DNA of 64,000 bases from an uncultured bacterium (GCA_937951485.1 CALEDJ010000032.1:90512-154511), one strand, 5' to 3'. Shown: positions 8,585 to 18,891, numbered from the stretch's first letter. Notes: a model not told the origin generated them from the letters alone. Program-made: numbers and translations.

Positions 8585-9828
8585 TTGTCAAAATACCCCG
8601 GACCGTCTTCCAATGTGACACGGCCCTCTTTGCACACAGTCTGCACCACTTCCCGTGTTTCCTGGCGCGTGAAGGTGCATACTGCATAGACGATAAGGCC
8701 GCCATTCTTGCAGAGTTCCACGCCGGATCGCAACAGTGCGGCCTGCTGCCGCGCCAGCCGCGCAACGCTTTCCGGCGTCACGCGCCACTTCAAATCCGGG
8801 TGCCGCCGGATCGTCCCCAGACCCGAGCATGGCGCGTCCACCAGCACCCGATCGAAACCCGGCGCCAACGGGGGCTGCGCCCCGTCGCCGCAGACCACAA
8901 ACACGTTGCGCATGCCCATCCGGTCGAGGTTCTCGCGGATGGCTGTGATGCGGTTCGGGGCGATATCCAATGCGACGACCAGCGATCCGCATTCCGTCCG
9001 TTGCGCGATGTGGGTGGCTTTGCCGCCGGGCGCCGCACACAGGTCCAATACCCAATCCCCTGCTTCGGGTTCCAACAAATGCACCGGCAGCATGGACGCA
9101 GCGTCCTGCAGCATGAAGCAACCCTGCTGAAACCATTTGCTCCGGAGCGCCCGGCCTGTGTCAGCAATGGTTACCTCCTCGGGGATATCCGTCTGTTTGG
9201 CTGCGGCGATCCCGGATTTTTCCAGTCGTTCAATCAATATTTTGGCAGGATTTCTCAGGGTATTTGCCCGTAACGTAATGGGTGCCTGGGTATTCGACGC
9301 GGCGCAAAGCACTTCCGCCTGTTCCGGGCCGAATTCCGCCAGCCAGTCACGCGCCATCCACAACGGCATGGAGTGGCGGACAGCGAGATATCGCGCGAGG
9401 TCCTCGTCACGGTCCGGCAGGACAACGTCATCCAGACTGTCGGGTGCGCGCCGCAGGACGGCGTTCACCAGGCGGGCGAGTCCAGCATGGCCGCGCCGTT
9501 TCGCCAGTTCCACGGAGGTATGTACCATCGCTGGGCGGGTGACTTGACTGCAGAACAACGCCTGAAACACCGCCATGCGCAGGATAGTCAGAATGGGGGA
9601 GGGGAGCCGGTCGAGCGGTTCCGTGCATATCCCCGTCAGCACATGATCGCAAAGCAGCCGGTGGCGCACCGTACCATAGACGAGATGGGTGAGGAAACGG
9701 CGTCCGCGTTCGGTCATGCCGCGCTTGCGGAGGCTTTTGTCCAACGCCGCGTCCAGATGGACGCCGCGATCAAACACGCGCAACAGCACGTCTATCGCGA
9801 CATCGCGGACCGGATCAACAGGCATCAA
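8494..9828 (-). CDS. rsmB: 16S rRNA (cytosine-967 C5)-methyltransferase
   Basis: RsmB methylates C967 of 16S rRNA with S-adenosylmethionine. The 444-residue protein has the N-terminal NusB-like RNA-binding domain (to about residue 140) and a Rossmann methyltransferase domain with the SAM site LDLCAAPGGKATHIA. The two catalytic Cys are in VDAPCSGLGTIRRHPD and IVYAVCTF; the latter is usually YSTCS. Its start overlaps the end of fmt by 4 nt (ATGA), which implies translational coupling, and its 3' end overlaps the PASTA gene. Confidence 0.94.
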   Translation of the reverse strand: MMPVDPVRDVAIDVLLRVFDRGVHLDAALDKSLRKRGMTERGRRFLTHLVYGTVRHRLLCDHVLTGICTEPLDRLPSPILTILRMAVFQALFCSQVTRPAMVHTSVELAKRRGHAGLARLVNAVLRRAPDSLDDVVLPDRDEDLARYLAVRHSMPLWMARDWLAEFGPEQAEVLCAASNTQAPITLRANTLRNPAKILIERLEKSGIAAAKQTDIPEEVTIADTGRALRSKWFQQGCFMLQDAASMLPVHLLEPEAGDWVLDLCAAPGGKATHIAQRTECGSLVVALDIAPNRITAIRENLDRMGMRNVFVVCGDGAQPPLAPGFDRVLVDAPCSGLGTIRRHPDLKWRVTPESVARLARQQAALLRSGVELCKNGGLIVYAVCTFTRQETREVVQTVCKEGRVTLEDGPGYFDKWQTDKGQYRILPSDGAWDGFFLTRLRKRF

Positions 9829-10760
9829 AGGATTTCCTCGAAACGTTCACCGACCTGCATGGCGTGCCCCCGAAGATACTCTTCCATCGTCATGGCGCGC
9901 TTGCCGGGCGTCTGAAATTCCAGAATCGCCAGCCGGCCCTCGCCCGTGGCGACCAGCACGCGGTCGCTTTCCACCGCGGCAATCGTCCCCGGTCCGGCCC
10001 CCGCGTCTTCTGGGACCACTGCAGACCGATGAATACGGCAGACTTCCCCGCCATAGAGGCAATGCGCCACCGGCCACGGGACACATGCGCGGACCTGGTT
10101 GTGAATGCTCTGGGCGGATCGGTACCAGCGAATGCGCCCATCCTCTTTGGTGATTAACCGGGTAATCGTGACTTTTGCGGGGTCCTGCGGCGTAAACCGG
10201 GCTTTGCCCGAAGCCACCAGCCGCAAGCCCTCCACCATCAGCGCCGCCCCCATGGTTGCAAGCCGCGATGCCAGTTCGGCGGCGTTCTCGTCCGGACCGA
10301 TGGGCGTGGCTTCCTGCAGGAGCACATCGCCTGCGTCCATATCCAGCACGACTTGCATGATGGAGACCCCGGTTTCCGTATCGCCTTCGAGGATCGCCGT
10401 CTGGACCGGAGACGGCCCGCGATGGCGGGGGAGCAGGCTGGGATGGAAGTTGAGCCATCCCTTCGGCGGAATGTCGAGAATCGGTTGTTTCAGCAACCGG
10501 CCATACGCAGCCACCACGCCGATTTCCGGGGCCAATGCGCGCAGCCACTCCTCAAAAACCCCATCGTTGAGTTTCTCCGGCTGATGCACCGGAATCCCCA
10601 ATTCCTGCGCGCAGGTTTTCACGGGCGGCGGCACGGGTTTTTTGCTGCGGCCTTGCGGGCGGTCCGGTTGGCACACTACGGCTGCCACCTCGTGATGGGC
10701 CGACACCGCCCGCAGCACGGGCACGGCGATCTCCGGCGTGCCAAAGAATACGATGCGCAC
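9825..10760 (-). CDS. fmt: Methionyl-tRNA formyltransferase
   Basis: Fmt formylates initiator Met-tRNA for translation start. The 311-residue protein begins MRIVFFGTPEIAVPVL, has the catalytic SLLPRHRGPSPVQ motif and the formyl-folate-binding GVSIMQVVLDMDAGDVL region, then the C-terminal OB-fold domain (from about residue 205). It starts with GTG at 10760, whose first base is also the last base of the ybaB stop (TAGTG), so the two genes are coupled. No peptide deformylase gene is next to it. Confidence 0.96.
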   Translation of the reverse strand: MRIVFFGTPEIAVPVLRAVSAHHEVAAVVCQPDRPQGRSKKPVPPPVKTCAQELGIPVHQPEKLNDGVFEEWLRALAPEIGVVAAYGRLLKQPILDIPPKGWLNFHPSLLPRHRGPSPVQTAILEGDTETGVSIMQVVLDMDAGDVLLQEATPIGPDENAAELASRLATMGAALMVEGLRLVASGKARFTPQDPAKVTITRLITKEDGRIRWYRSAQSIHNQVRACVPWPVAHCLYGGEVCRIHRSAVVPEDAGAGPGTIAAVESDRVLVATGEGRLAILEFQTPGKRAMTMEEYLRGHAMQVGERFEEIL

Positions 10761-11092
10761 TAGGTCAACCCAGGGATGTCCAGGCCGCTCGCCACCTCGC
10801 GCATCTTCGCCTCCGCCAACTCCCGCGCCCGGGCGATGCCTTCGTTCACGGCGGCCCGAACCATGGTTTCCAACATTTCCGGTTCGTTGGGATTGATGAT
10901 TTCGGGGTCTATCTTGACGGACAAGACATCCATCGTCCCCGTAAGTTCTACGCGCACCATCCCGCCGCCCGCCGCCGCCTCCAGCCGCTCATGGCGAAGT
11001 TTCTCCTTCACCTCTTCGATCCGCTGCTTCATTTCCATGGCCTGCTTGAGCATGTTGCCCATTTTAGCCAGATCGCCGATACCTTTCAGCAC
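10760..11092 (-). CDS. ybaB: YbaB/EbfC-family nucleoid-associated protein
   Basis: This small dimeric DNA-binding protein of 110 residues has the family pattern: a long N-terminal helix (LKQAMEMKQRIEEVKEKL), a beta hairpin with GGGMVRVELTG and VLSVKIDPEI, and a C-terminal helix (MVRAAVNEGIARARELAEA). I chose GTG 11092 because a near-perfect SD (aaggagg) lies 9 nt upstream and the family begins near the LKGIGDLAKMGNML segment; a longer reading from 11185 would add 31 atypical residues. In many bacteria ybaB sits between dnaX and recR, so its position at the head of an fmt operon is less usual. Confidence 0.88.
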   Translation of the reverse strand: MLKGIGDLAKMGNMLKQAMEMKQRIEEVKEKLRHERLEAAAGGGMVRVELTGTMDVLSVKIDPEIINPNEPEMLETMVRAAVNEGIARARELAEAKMREVASGLDIPGLT

Positions 11093-11166
11093 AGGATGAT
11101 GCCTCCTTGTCGGTTCATGCTGCATTTCCTCAGGAGATTGCACAAAAGCGATAGCCTGTTTTGGGG

Positions 11167-11196
11167 AGTATAACGCCCGAAGCATAAACCCCGCAA
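11167..11196 (-). promoter_or_regulatory. Possible sigma-70 promoter of the ybaB-fmt-rsmB-PASTA-rpe operon
   Basis: On the minus strand TTGCGG (11191-11196) is followed after 18 nt by TATACT (11167-11172), about 75 nt upstream of the ybaB start. The -10 box is good and the -35 box moderate. Confidence 0.4.
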
Positions 11197-11241
11197 ACCC
11201 ACGAAAGTGCAGCCCCGCAATAATTGCGCTATACTATCATT

Positions 11242-11322
11242 TGTTGTTCACGCTTCAGCGTGCCAGGGCGCCCGGGAACCCGGGCCTGTCTCCAATCATG
11301 GCACCCTAAAGCGTGAACAACA
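11242..11322. repeat. Hairpin element upstream of thiC
   Basis: Arms at 11242-11265 and 11299-11322 are inverted copies with about three mismatches in 24 bases, both containing the cacgctt/aagcgtg core of the repeat at 1095. Between them lies a second palindrome, cccgggaacccggg. It occupies the thiC leader where a TPP riboswitch would be expected, but it shows none of the conserved riboswitch elements. Confidence 0.65.
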
Positions 11323-11360
11323 TACTTAAGAGCGAATCACGCCATGGAGCCATGCGATAG

Positions 11361-13235
<1,875 letters not shown>

Positions 13236-13260
13236 CAGCCCATACGAAACGACGAAATGC

Positions 13261-14268
13261 ATGCGTATTGGAAACATTGACATACACCAACCCCTGTGCC
13301 TCGCGCCGATGGAGGATGTCTCGGACCATCCTTTCCGCCGCATCTGCAAGGAACAGGGCGCTGATCTGCTCTATACGGAATTTGCCAGTTGCGAAGCCCT
13401 GATTCGCAACGTCCGTAAAATGCGCGAAAAGATTGAACTGAACGAGAATGAGCACCCCATTGCCATCCAACTCTATGGAAGCGCCGAGGCGTCCATGGAG
13501 CGCGCCGCCGCCATCGCCCAGGAGGCGGGCGCGGACTTTATTGACGTCAACTGCGGCTGCTGGGTGAAAAAAATCGCAAATCGGGGCGATGGCGCGGGGT
13601 TACTCCGCGATCTCGACAAATTCGCGTCGGTCGTCCGGGCCGTCATGCGCGGCACAACCCTCCCGGTTACGGTCAAAACGCGATTGGGCTGGGACGCGGA
13701 CAGCATCGTGATTCTCGACGTCGCGCGCATGTTGGAAGACCTCGGCGTCCACGCGCTCACTGTTCATTGCCGCACCCGCGTACAGGGATACACCGGTCAT
13801 GCCGATTGGTCGTGGATTCCGAAAATCAAGGCGGTCAGTGCGATTCCTCTTATTGCCAACGGCGACATCAAAAGCCCGCAGGATGTCCGCGACTGTTTTG
13901 ATTTGGGTTGCGACGGCGTGATGATCGGGCGCGGCGCCATCCACAGCCCCTGGATTTTCCGGCATGCGCGCCACTATCTTGACACCGGTAAACTGCTCCC
14001 AGAACCAGATTTGGCCGAACGCATGGCCATGTGCATCCGCCACCTGAGCGACCAGGCCGCCTATCGCGGCGAACGCCGCGGCGTGCTGTCATTTCGCCGC
14101 CATTACGCAGGCTACCTGAAATCCGCGCGCAACATCGCGCATCTCCGCCGCGACCTCATGCAGTTTGAAGCCGTCGCACCAATCGTTGAACGGCTCCACC
14201 GATATCTTGAAACAGAGGAAGCGGAAAATGCTGCCGAAACCTGCGGGACGGACATGGCAAGCCCTTAA
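13261..14268 (+). CDS. dus: tRNA-dihydrouridine synthase
   Basis: Dus enzymes reduce uridines of tRNA using FMN. The 335-residue product has the TIM-barrel start LCLAPMEDVSDHPFRRI, the TEFAS strand, the IQLYGS segment, the FMN-binding HCRTRVQGYTGHADW and IANGDI segments, and the MIGRGAIHSPWIF phosphate loop. The catalytic Cys loop reads VNCGCWVKKIANRGDGAG: the proton-donor Cys is present, but the Pro that normally follows it (GCP) is Trp. The gene starts 25 nt after thiC; ATG 13261 was chosen from the family N-terminus. Which uridines are modified cannot be told. Confidence 0.9.
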   Translation: MRIGNIDIHQPLCLAPMEDVSDHPFRRICKEQGADLLYTEFASCEALIRNVRKMREKIELNENEHPIAIQLYGSAEASMERAAAIAQEAGADFIDVNCGCWVKKIANRGDGAGLLRDLDKFASVVRAVMRGTTLPVTVKTRLGWDADSIVILDVARMLEDLGVHALTVHCRTRVQGYTGHADWSWIPKIKAVSAIPLIANGDIKSPQDVRDCFDLGCDGVMIGRGAIHSPWIFRHARHYLDTGKLLPEPDLAERMAMCIRHLSDQAAYRGERRGVLSFRRHYAGYLKSARNIAHLRRDLMQFEAVAPIVERLHRYLETEEAENAAETCGTDMASP

Positions 14269-14300
14269 ATGCGAGGGAATCCAATTTGTCTGACTGATGC

Positions 14301-14352
14301 TTCTTTGTCCCTGTTATCGTTATTGTCCTTGCTGTCCTTGTTGTCCTTTTGA
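14301..14352. repeat. Degenerate 'GTCCTTG' short repeat tract
   Basis: About six loose copies of a 9-12 bp unit (ttgtcc, ctgtcc, ttgtcctt) lie between dus and the aldolase gene. Similar tracts occur at 18121-18165, 59333-59388 (opposite strand) and 62740-62800, always between genes. Confidence 0.5.
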
Positions 14353-14378
14353 GAACTCCCCGGAGGAACCAATTACCC

Positions 14379-15083
14379 ATGCTCGACGCCTTGAAAAAAA
14401 CGGTATGGGAAATCAACCTGGCGCTGGTGCGCGAAGGACTGGTCGTGCAAACCTGGGGCAACGCCAGCGGCATTGATCGCGAACAGAACCTGGTTGTTAT
14501 CAAGCCCAGCGGCGTGCCCTACGAAAAAATGCGGGCCCGGCACATGGTCGTGATGGATATGAACGGCGCCCTGGTGGAGGGGGACTTGAAACCTTCCGTG
14601 GACGCGCCGGCGCATTTGGCGTTGTACGCCGCTTTCCCGCAAATCGGCGGCATCGTGCATACGCACTCCCGTTATGCTACGGCTTGGGCGCAGGCGCGGC
14701 GGCCCATTCCCTGTCTGGGAACCACGCACGCTGACTATTTCCATGGCGAAGTGCCGCTGACCGAATCCCTCCGGCGGGACGAGGTGGAGAACGACTATGA
14801 AACCAATATCGGCAGGGCCATCGTCCGGCGTTTCGCCGGCATGGACCCGCTTCGGCATCCAGCGGTGCTTACTGCCGGGCATGGACCTTTTGCGTGGGGG
14901 AAGGACCCCGCGCACGCGCTCGAAAACGCGCTTGTGCTGGAGGAGATCGCGCGCATGGCGATGCACACGCTGGCCATCAATCCCGATGCGCCGCCCTTGG
15001 AGTCCTATCTGCTCGACAAGCATTTCCTGCGCAAACACGGAACAAGCGCCTATTATGGACAGAACCCTGCGCCCGGATCCTGA
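14379..15083 (+). CDS. Class II aldolase, L-ribulose-5-phosphate 4-epimerase type
   Basis: The 234-residue protein belongs to the AraD/FucA zinc-dependent aldolase-epimerase family. It shows QTWGNASGIDRE, the VIKPSGVPYEKM phosphate-binding loop, the zinc ligands in HTHSRYATAWAQA and LTAGHGPFAWG, and the ALENALVLEEIARMA helix. The HTHSRYATAWAQA and GHGPFAWG forms match AraD/UlaF/SgbE better than FucA, so epimerisation of L-ribulose 5-phosphate to D-xylulose 5-phosphate is the best guess. An SD (ggagg) precedes ATG 14379. No arabinose genes are next to it. Confidence 0.85.
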   Translation: MLDALKKTVWEINLALVREGLVVQTWGNASGIDREQNLVVIKPSGVPYEKMRARHMVVMDMNGALVEGDLKPSVDAPAHLALYAAFPQIGGIVHTHSRYATAWAQARRPIPCLGTTHADYFHGEVPLTESLRRDEVENDYETNIGRAIVRRFAGMDPLRHPAVLTAGHGPFAWGKDPAHALENALVLEEIARMAMHTLAINPDAPPLESYLLDKHFLRKHGTSAYYGQNPAPGS

Positions 15084-15144
15084 TCATGCAGCGCATACAC
15101 CGAAACAGAGGGGAACGCCGCCGCAACAGCCGGAGACACGCCGT

Positions 15145-15972
15145 ATGATTGTTTTTAAGTTTCTCCTTTTCGCCGCGATCGGCTATGCCCTGATCCTCCT
15201 GTTGGCCTGCCTCTTTCATGACCGCATCATCTTCCCCGCGACCCGCGCCATCTATCGTGATCCGTCAGCATTCGGTTGGGTTTTCGAGGATGTAATCGTC
15301 CCTGTCAACGGCCACACCACGCACGGATGGTTCATTCCGCTTGAAAATGCGCGCGGCGTCGCCCTTTTCTCCCACGGCAATGCGGGAAACATCGCGGACC
15401 GCCTGGAATCCATTTCGCTGCTCCGGGAATTGGGGTTTACTGTACTGGCCTATGATTATGGCGGATACGGTAAGAGCACGGGACGGCCTTCCGAGCAGCG
15501 CTGCTACGCAGACATCCGCGCCATGTGGCGCCATCTCACCGAAACGCGCGGCATCCCGCCGGAAAAAATCCTCATCTTCGGCAGGTCGCTCGGCGGTGCA
15601 GTCAGCGCGGACCTGGCCACCGAGGTGACCGCCGCCGCGGTGGTGCTCGAAAGCACCTTCCTCTCAACGGTGGATGTCGCCCGCGACGCATTTCCCTGGC
15701 TGCCCGCGCGCTGGTTCGTGCGCCATTACTTTGAGAACAAACACAAAGTCGGACGCATCAAAAGCCCCCTGCTCCTCATCCACAGTCCGGACGACCGTGT
15801 CATCCCCTGCCGTCACGGCAGGGAACTGTTCCAACTGGCCACGGAACCCAAGCAATTCCTGGAAATCCGCGGGGATCATAACGAAGGATTCGTAATCTCG
15901 GCGCCCACCTACCTCGCCGGATGGGAATCCTTTCTCGCCCCGATATTGCCGCGACCGGCTAAGGAGTACTGA
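15145..15972 (+). CDS. Membrane-anchored alpha/beta hydrolase (BEM46-like)
   Basis: The 275-residue protein has an N-terminal hydrophobic helix (FLLFAAIGYALILLLACLF) followed by an alpha/beta hydrolase domain. The oxyanion region is FSHGNAGNIADR, the nucleophile elbow GRSLGG, the acid DDRVIP and the base His in GDHNEGF. This pattern is that of the BEM46/ABHD13-like family, serine hydrolases of unknown natural substrate. The ATG at 15145 was chosen because the signal anchor follows directly; it starts 61 nt after the aldolase gene and may be co-transcribed with it. Confidence 0.85.
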   Translation: MIVFKFLLFAAIGYALILLLACLFHDRIIFPATRAIYRDPSAFGWVFEDVIVPVNGHTTHGWFIPLENARGVALFSHGNAGNIADRLESISLLRELGFTVLAYDYGGYGKSTGRPSEQRCYADIRAMWRHLTETRGIPPEKILIFGRSLGGAVSADLATEVTAAAVVLESTFLSTVDVARDAFPWLPARWFVRHYFENKHKVGRIKSPLLLIHSPDDRVIPCRHGRELFQLATEPKQFLEIRGDHNEGFVISAPTYLAGWESFLAPILPRPAKEY

Positions 15973-16105
15973 AATCGAAAAAGAGAAGAATAAATTTGAA
16001 TGGCAAAGTAACAAGGTCTATAATGAACGCAAAGAACATGCTCAGATAGAATGCTGCAAATGCACCCACTGCCGAAACCGCTGTTATTGGGCCTTTCTCA
16101 TACAT
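15959..16105 (-). CDS. Small hydrophobic membrane peptide (48 aa)
   Basis: The peptide begins MYEKGPITAV and is almost wholly hydrophobic up to its end (FIIDLVTLPFKFILLFFDF), so it would span the membrane once or twice. The case for a real gene is the strong SD (aaaggag) 9 nt before the ATG at 16105. Its last 14 nt overlap the end of the convergent hydrolase gene. The IDLVTLPF portion is faintly reminiscent of YceK-type small envelope lipoproteins, but no lipobox is present. Function is unknown. Confidence 0.5.
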   Translation of the reverse strand: MYEKGPITAVSAVGAFAAFYLSMFFAFIIDLVTLPFKFILLFFDFSTP

Positions 16106-16466
16106 GTCGCGCTTCTCCTTTCTTCGCATCTTCCTCAGATACTCAAACCGGTTACATTGTAGCCTATTGGCGAGCAACGGGGAATGTTGTGTTCTTTCTA
16201 CATCCCCCTTTGAAGGGGGTGGCGCGCAGCGCCGGGGGATGTAAAAGGCTATATAGTGCGCCCCTATGCTTTATGCCATTTCGCTAAAATGTTACTCAAA
16301 CCGTTTTTCCGGTACCACAATATTACTGTTTATTGTTGATTATCTCAAGACCTTCCGCATCCATTTGCCGCATTCGTGACTTCCACACTTTTCACGGAAA
16401 CATTTATATCACAAACCCGCCGCAAAGGAAAGCAGTCCACCTGTTTCTGGCCCTTCGATCGGATCC
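16106..16466. other. Intergenic region with a palindromic repeat
   Basis: No gene is seen apart from the small peptide's upstream region. Bases 16200-16242 form a perfect outer stem (acatccccc/gggggatgt) around two smaller stems (ccccctttgaaggggg and ggcgcgcagcgcc). This is a repeat seen in many unrelated bacterial genomes. Confidence 0.6.
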
Positions 16467-17057
16467 CTACGCATCCATATTGTAAATGACCGAATAATCC
16501 ACCGGCTGCCCCCGGCCCTTGTCGAGGTAACGCGCGAGCACATAGAGGTAATCGCTGAGACGGTTGGCGAAAGCGATCAGCGCCGCCGCCTTGAATTCCG
16601 GAATCGCCTCGCTCAGGCGCACGAGGCTGCGTTCGAAATCGCGTGCCACGGTGGCTACGACGTCGGCCAGGGCGGCCGTTTTGTTGCCCGCCGACACGAT
16701 GAATGCACGCGGGAAAGTCACCAGCGCTTCCAATCGCGCCTGTTCCGTCTCCAACCGGTCGAGATGGAATGCGCCGATTTCCCCCTGCCGGTATTCCGGA
16801 TGCTTTCTCTTCGGATCGTTCACCTCCGCGCCCACGAGGAAACAACAGTGCAGCAGCCAGAACAAAAATTTATCAACCGCCTCCTGTTCATTCGGCTTGG
16901 CCGCGATGATTTCCAGCCGCAGCAGCGCGAGGTGCGCGCGCAGCGCGTCCAGGCGGCCCGTACATTCCAGTATCGGATGCGACTTGGAGAGCACATCCCC
17001 CCCCAGCGTGCGCGTATTGCCGGTGTCGCCGTTTTTGGTGGTCACGCGTGAACGCAC
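16467..17057 (-). CDS. ATP:cob(I)alamin adenosyltransferase, PduO type
   Basis: The enzyme attaches the 5'-deoxyadenosyl group of ATP to reduced cobalamin to give coenzyme B12. The 196-residue protein has the N-terminal ATP-binding TKNGDTGNTRTLGG (usually TKTGDKGxTSLxGG), the FLFWLLHCCFLVGAE helix, and the C-terminal ANRLSDYLYVLARYLDKG helix of the PduO family. Some usual residues are altered, for example VATVARDFERS where most have ART-RRAER, so activity is likely but not assured. GTG 17057 has an SD (ggag) 7 nt upstream and starts 4 nt after xthA ends, so the two genes form an operon. Confidence 0.8.
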   Translation of the reverse strand: MRSRVTTKNGDTGNTRTLGGDVLSKSHPILECTGRLDALRAHLALLRLEIIAAKPNEQEAVDKFLFWLLHCCFLVGAEVNDPKRKHPEYRQGEIGAFHLDRLETEQARLEALVTFPRAFIVSAGNKTAALADVVATVARDFERSLVRLSEAIPEFKAAALIAFANRLSDYLYVLARYLDKGRGQPVDYSVIYNMDA

Positions 17058-17061
17058 AGTG

Positions 17062-17823
17062 CTACTCCAGTTCGATGCCTATGGGGCAGTGATCGGAACC
17101 CATCACATCGGAAAGAATCCAGGATCGGCGCACATGCGGCAGGAATGCCTTGTTCACGCAATGATAGTCAATGCGCCACCCGACGTTTCGTTCCCGCGCG
17201 CGGGTCCGGTACGACCACCAGGTGTAATGCCCCGGTTCTTTGTTGAAATGCCGGAACGTGTCCACGAATCCGCCCTTGAGAAACTTCGTCATCGCTTCCC
17301 GTTCTTCAATGTAGTACCCGGCGCAATTCTCGTTCTCCTTGGGGTTGGCCAGGTCAATTTCCGTATGGGCGATATTGAAATCGCCGCACACCAGCACGTT
17401 CTTTTTCTTTTTCGCCAGTTTTTTCGCCAATTCCAGCACCGCGTCGCAGAATGCGAGTTTGTAGGAAAGCCGTGCCCGTTCCGCCTGGCTGTTCGGCCAA
17501 TAACCGTTGAGAATCGTCAGGTCCGGATACTCCAGCACCTGCAAGCGACCCTCCTCATCAAATTCCTTCACACCCAATACGCTGGTAGAGACTGGGGGAT
17601 GTTTTGCATAGACCGCCGTGCCGCTGTATCCGCGTTTCTTTGCGGGATGCCACACGCTGATATATCCGTCAGGACTGAGCAGGTCCTCATCCAGGTCGGC
17701 GGGCAGCGCGCGCGTCTCCTGCAGGCACAGAATATCCGGCCGTTCCTGTAACAGCCAGTCCATAAATCCATTCTTCAGAACTGCGCGGATGCCGTTGACG
17801 TTCCACGAGATTACGACGGTCAT
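17062..17823 (-). CDS. xthA: Exodeoxyribonuclease III
   Basis: This 253-residue exonuclease/AP endonuclease of base excision repair has the family motifs in order: SWNVNGIRA, LCLQETRA (metal-binding Glu), GYSGTAVYAK, LNGYWPNSQ, VLVCGDFNIAHTEIDL (Asp and Asn), RIDYHCV and GSDHCPIGIEL (catalytic Asp-His). ATG 17823 was chosen over an upstream extension because gggag precedes it and the protein family starts here. It is the first gene of a two-gene operon with the cobalamin adenosyltransferase. Confidence 0.95.
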   Translation of the reverse strand: MTVVISWNVNGIRAVLKNGFMDWLLQERPDILCLQETRALPADLDEDLLSPDGYISVWHPAKKRGYSGTAVYAKHPPVSTSVLGVKEFDEEGRLQVLEYPDLTILNGYWPNSQAERARLSYKLAFCDAVLELAKKLAKKKKNVLVCGDFNIAHTEIDLANPKENENCAGYYIEEREAMTKFLKGGFVDTFRHFNKEPGHYTWWSYRTRARERNVGWRIDYHCVNKAFLPHVRRSWILSDVMGSDHCPIGIELE

Positions 17824-18204
17824 GATAGACTCCCTTTCGCCAGTATCGGAGCATAACGCCCGTCGGCGGCGCTTTGCAAGAGAATACAAAAAGGGAAACA
17901 GGGATTGTCATAAAGGAAAAGAACCAAGATTGAGACAGGCGTGATAATCAGTGTTTTCTCGCGATTCCAACAGGACCTATAGGACGCATACGACCTATGG
18001 AATCTGTGAATTGGGCGACACCCGGCAAAGAAAGCGAGCATACGATGTGATCAACCAAGCAAATGTTCACCAGGCACAGAGGATCCGAAACGCCCTTCAT
18101 GTATAATACTTCCGGTTGTGCCATGTCCTGTAGGTCCAATTCGTCCTGTAGGTCCTGTTCGCCTCGTTTTTTAATGATTTTTTGGGATATCGCCCCACAA
18201 TCCA
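17824..18204. other. Divergent intergenic region with GTCCTGTAGGTCC repeats
   Basis: No gene is seen. At 18121-18165 the unit tcctgtaggtcc occurs twice, 18 bases apart, next to further gtcctg motifs. The region must hold the promoters of xthA (minus) and the FetA-like gene (plus). Confidence 0.5.
18102..18107 (+). promoter_or_regulatory. Candidate -10 box before the FetAB-like genes
   Basis: A perfect TATAAT lies about 100 nt upstream of the ATP-binding gene. No good -35 hexamer is visible at the right distance. Confidence 0.3.
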
Positions 18205-18885
18205 ATGCCCCGCAATGCCAAATCACACAACGGCCCCGTGCTTTCCCTCCGGGAAATCGCCATCGCGGCGGGCGGCAAACGCCTGATTGACGGCCTGACC
18301 TTGGACCTGCATTCGGCGGAGTTGCTCAGCGTGTGCGGTCCGTCAGGCTGCGGCAAAAGCACGCTGCTGCGCGCGATTGCAGGGTTGGTTTCACCGACTG
18401 AAGGCCTGGTGTTGCTTCAAGGTTCCGAACCCCGCGCCATCGGCTGGCCGGTATTTCGGCGGCGCGTCGTTCTGGTGTCCCAGCGGCCGGTGCTTTTCGA
18501 TGACACTGTCCGCGAGAACCTGGCGCGTCCGTTCACCTATCGTTATGCGCCAAGTCAATTTCCCGACACCGCCGCCTTGGCGCTTCTGGAACGCCTGGGC
18601 ATTGAACCCGAACGGTGGAAGCAGAACGCCTTGTCGCTGTCCACCGGCCAGCAGCAGCGGGTGTGTGTGGTGCGGGCATTGCTTCTCAGGCCGGATGTTC
18701 TGCTGCTGGATGAGCCGTCCAGCGCGCTGGATGAGCAATCGGCGGCGGCGCTGGAGGACACGATATCCCGGTGGGTGCGGGAGGAGGGGGGAAGCGCCAT
18801 TCTGGTTTCGCACGACCGTTATCAAGTGGCCCGGTGGTGCGACAGGGAGGTGGACTTGAGGGATTTTCGAGCGGAGCAAAACTGA
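18205..18885 (+). CDS. fetA: ABC transporter ATP-binding protein, FetA-like
   Basis: The 226-residue ATPase has Walker A GPSGCGKST, the Q-loop segment VLVSQRPVLF, the signature LSTGQQQR, Walker B VLLLDEPSSALDEQ and the switch His in LVSHDRYQ. It is followed 6 nt later by a permease of the UPF0014 (FetB/YbbM) family, and this pairing identifies it as the FetA/YbbL type, which in E. coli forms an iron exporter. No SD is obvious before ATG 18205. The substrate is inferred from the family only. Confidence 0.8.
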   Translation: MPRNAKSHNGPVLSLREIAIAAGGKRLIDGLTLDLHSAELLSVCGPSGCGKSTLLRAIAGLVSPTEGLVLLQGSEPRAIGWPVFRRRVVLVSQRPVLFDDTVRENLARPFTYRYAPSQFPDTAALALLERLGIEPERWKQNALSLSTGQQQRVCVVRALLLRPDVLLLDEPSSALDEQSAAALEDTISRWVREEGGSAILVSHDRYQVARWCDREVDLRDFRAEQN

Positions 18886-18891
18886 ATCCCC

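Noticed and set aside
11100-11360. TPP riboswitch before thiC
   Set aside because: The conserved sequence blocks of the THI element are not visible; the only structure is a dispersed-repeat hairpin.
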